From contig QPMI01000673.1 of NCBI GenBank assembly GCA_004431415.1, positions 1 through 64,000 on the forward strand: a stretch of 64,000 bases of DNA. The letters are read 5' to 3'. The DNA is from Cyanophora paradoxa. Its lineage: Eukaryota; Glaucocystophyceae; Cyanophorales; Cyanophoraceae. Shown here piece after piece: positions 62,472-64,000 of the stretch (its first letter is position 1; each line of letters starts with the position of its first letter). The position numbers and the translations under genes were made by a program. The notes under the pieces are model-generated. The model was given only the letters and a program-made list of their open reading frames with translations, did not search any database and had not been told where the DNA came from.

Positions 62472-64000
62472 CTAGCAGCAGGCGTTGGAGGCCTCCTCGT
62501 TCATCCTGCGGTAGTCGGCGAGGACGTGCTCCAGCCACGCCCGCTCCCCCTCCGTCATCGACTCGCCCAGGGCCCCCTCCCCCGCCCCGCCCTCGTCCGC
62601 CGCCGCCTCCTCCGCCTCCGCCGGCGCCTCCTCCTCGCCCCCCTCGGGGGGCGGCGCGCTCTGCTCCCCCGCCGCCTCCGCCACCTCGAAGTCCTCCTCG
62701 TACTCCCCCGCCGGCGTCGGCGGGCGCGGCGGCGGCTCGAACGGCTGCAGGGGACCCCGCGGCCGTACCGCAGGCGCCTCCTCGCCGGCCGCCGCGCCGC
62801 CCGAGAGGCTAAGCGACTCCAGCCTGCGCGCCGCCGAGGGGACGCTCGCCGCCGCTGCCGCCGCCTTGCGGTCGGGCTTGCGCACGGGTGGCGGCGCCGC
62901 CTCCTCCGGAGGCGGCGGCGCGCTCTGCTCCCCCGCCGCCTCGCCGACAGCAAACGGGTCCCCCTCGGCGGACGCCCGCCGGGGCGGCGGCTTGGCCGGC
63001 GCCGGCGCCGCCCGGGCCGCGGAGGCGGGGCGCTGCGGGCCGGATGCGGGGGCGGCCTTGTGCGCGGCTCGCGCCGCCATGGCGGCCTCGTAGGGCAAGG
63101 GCTTGGCGGCGGGGGCCGAGGCGGGGCGCGCCGCCCCCGCCGGCTTGACGGCCTTGGAAGGCCTCGAGGAGGGGGCGGGAGGCGCCGCCGGCTTCGCGGG
63201 GCCGGCGCTGCGGGGGCGGGGGCGAAGCTCGCGGCGTACTCGCCGTAGACGCGCTGCCGGAAGGCGTCCCCCTCTGCCGACTCCCGCACCGCGCCCGCCC
63301 CGCTCGCCTCCGCCGGCGGCGGCGGCGGGGGCGCACTCTGCTCGCCCGCCCCGTCGTCCACCGCCGCGAAGGGGTCTGCCGCCTCCTGCCGCAGCTTGGC
63401 CGCCGCCCGCGCCCGCCCCGCCGCCGCCGCCGCCGACTCCGACCGGCCCGACCGGCCCGCCCCGCCGAGGCCTCCCCGCAAAGACGGAGCGTGGCTTGGG
63501 CGAGGCTGCCGCCGCCGTCGCCGACTCGGGCGCCGCCCGCCGCTTGGCCGCCGGCGGGACCGCCTCCGCGGCGCTCCGCGGACTCTCCGTGGCGCGCTCG
63601 GCGCGCAGTCGCCCCGTGCCGGCCGTCCCGAAGCTCGCGCCTGGAGCGCCCCTGCGCGCCTCGGCGGGGGACGCGGCGGGGCGGCGGGGGCGGTCTCGGG
63701 GCGGCCCACTCGCGCGCCGCCTCCTCGGCCTGCCGCGCCTCGAGCCGCGGGCGCTCGCCGGGCACCGTCCGCCCGAAGGCGGACTTGGGAGGCGGCCTCT
63801 CGGCCTCGGCGAGGCGGCGGGCGGCGGCGCGGCGCTCGCGCTCGTCCTCGGCGAGGGAGCCGCCCCGCAGGAGCACGCGCACGCGGCGCTCGGCGAGGGC
63901 GGCGCGCTGGAGGGCCCCCGGGGCGGTGCCCGTGGCCCCCAGCGTGCCGTAGATCTCGCTGGCGGCGCGGAGGCCCTCGACGGCCTTGCGCTTGCGGCCG
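62472..64000 (-). CDS. Pro/Ala-rich protein with repeated AGEQSAPPP motif (5' end outside window)
   Basis: The N-terminus lies beyond the right edge. Visible sequence starts RKRKAVEGLRAASEIYGTLG, then ALAERRVRVLLRGGSLAEDE. Low-complexity Ala/Pro/Arg stretches follow. The motif GEQSAPPPP occurs three times: GAGEQSAPPPPPPAEASG, AAGEQSAPPPPEEAAPP and AAGEQSAPPPEGGEEEAP. Each follows an acidic or DPFA-type segment (DPFAVGEAAGEQS, ADPFAAVDDGAGEQS). The C-terminus is ESMTEGERAWLEHVLADYRR, ending NEEASNACC. DPF tripeptides bind clathrin adaptor appendages in other proteins, so an endocytic adaptor is one idea, unproven. No known domain is recognised. Confidence 0.55.
   Translation of the reverse strand, partial: AASARPSRASAPPARSTARWGPRAPPRGPSSAPPSPSAACACSCGAAPSPRTSASAAPPPAASPRPRGRLPSPPSGGRCPASARGSRRGRPRRRRASGPPRDRPRRPAASPAEARRGAPGASFGTAGTGRLRAERATESPRSAAEAVPPAAKRRAAPESATAAAASPKPRSVFAGRPRRGGPVGPVGVGGGGGGAGAGGGQAAAGGGRPLRGGGRRGGRAECAPAAAAGGGERGGRGAGVGRGGRLPAARLRRVRRELRPRPRSAGPAKPAAPPAPSSRPSKAVKPAGAARPASAPAAKPLPYEAAMAARAAHKAAPASGPQRPASAARAAPAPAKPPPRRASAEGDPFAVGEAAGEQSAPPPPEEAAPPPVRKPDRKAAAAAASVPSAARRLESLSLSGGAAAGEEAPAVRPRGPLQPFEPPPRPPTPAGEYEEDFEVAEAAGEQSAPPPEGGEEEAPAEAEEAAADEGGAGEGALGESMTEGERAWLEHVLADYRRMNEEASNACC

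Overview
The window is nuclear DNA of a GC-rich eukaryote, most likely a flagellated alga. Almost every gene is broken by short GC-rich introns that begin GTGCG or GTGAG and end CAG, and the exons join in frame at those sites. Plastid biology shows in a CDP-ME kinase (IspE) with a transit-peptide-like leader and in a RETICULATA/DUF3411 protein. A flagellum is suggested by an STPGR (SHIPPO) repeat protein. The taxon cannot be fixed from the sequence; a haptophyte-like or other high-GC alga fits. There are no bacterial operons, rRNA genes, recognised tRNAs or CRISPR arrays.

Layout. 1-8.1 kb, minus: an ankyrin-repeat protein running off the left edge, then the STPGR protein. 8.3-10.4 kb, plus: a patatin-like protein. 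10.66-11.08 kb, minus: the 3' part of a PRA1 (prenylated Rab acceptor) gene. 11.08-22.84 kb: an inserted segment. 22.84-23.2 kb, minus: the 5' part of the same PRA1 gene. 23.6-31 kb, plus: a coiled-coil protein, a GT41-like glycosyltransferase with a signal peptide, and a membrane-anchored thioredoxin-like protein. 31.9-36.1 kb, minus: a TMEM16/anoctamin. 36.5-39.1 kb, plus: a GH47 alpha-mannosidase. 39.2-42.3 kb, minus: an F-box/C2H2 protein and a small gene. 42.5-46.1 kb, plus: a DH-PH RhoGEF. 46.2-47.6 kb, minus: IspE, head-to-head with ORC4 (47.7-49.65 kb, plus). 49.9-51.55 kb, minus: the RETICULATA-like protein. 52.8-54.1 kb, plus: an aldo/keto reductase. 54.1-55.05 kb, minus: a YlxR-domain protein. 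55.3-55.7 kb, plus: a small acidic protein. 55.96-57.9 kb, minus: a TKL-like protein kinase. 58.16-62.18 kb, plus: a large coiled-coil protein. 62.5-64 kb, minus: a Pro/Ala-rich protein running off the right edge.

The most striking feature is the 11.77-kb insertion at 11,070-22,839. It lies inside exon 2 of PRA1 and is bounded by a 12-bp direct repeat (TGCAATTGCGGC at 11,070-11,081 and 22,840-22,851). Removing the insert plus one repeat copy restores the PRA1 reading frame, a canonical intron and the expected family spacing. The insert carries, on the plus strand, a complete USP-type deubiquitinase domain with a CW zinc finger, then a region with an AP2-like domain and zinc fingers, and then an intron-containing Fanzor (eukaryotic TnpB relative, RNA-guided nuclease family) with RuvC and zinc-ribbon motifs intact. 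No clear intergenic gap separates these coding parts, so they may be neighbouring genes or one long gene. Behind Fanzor sit alternating A-B-A-B palindromic repeats and about 1.7 kb of lower-GC noncoding sequence. No transposase or terminal inverted repeats were recognised, so the mobilising machinery is unknown.
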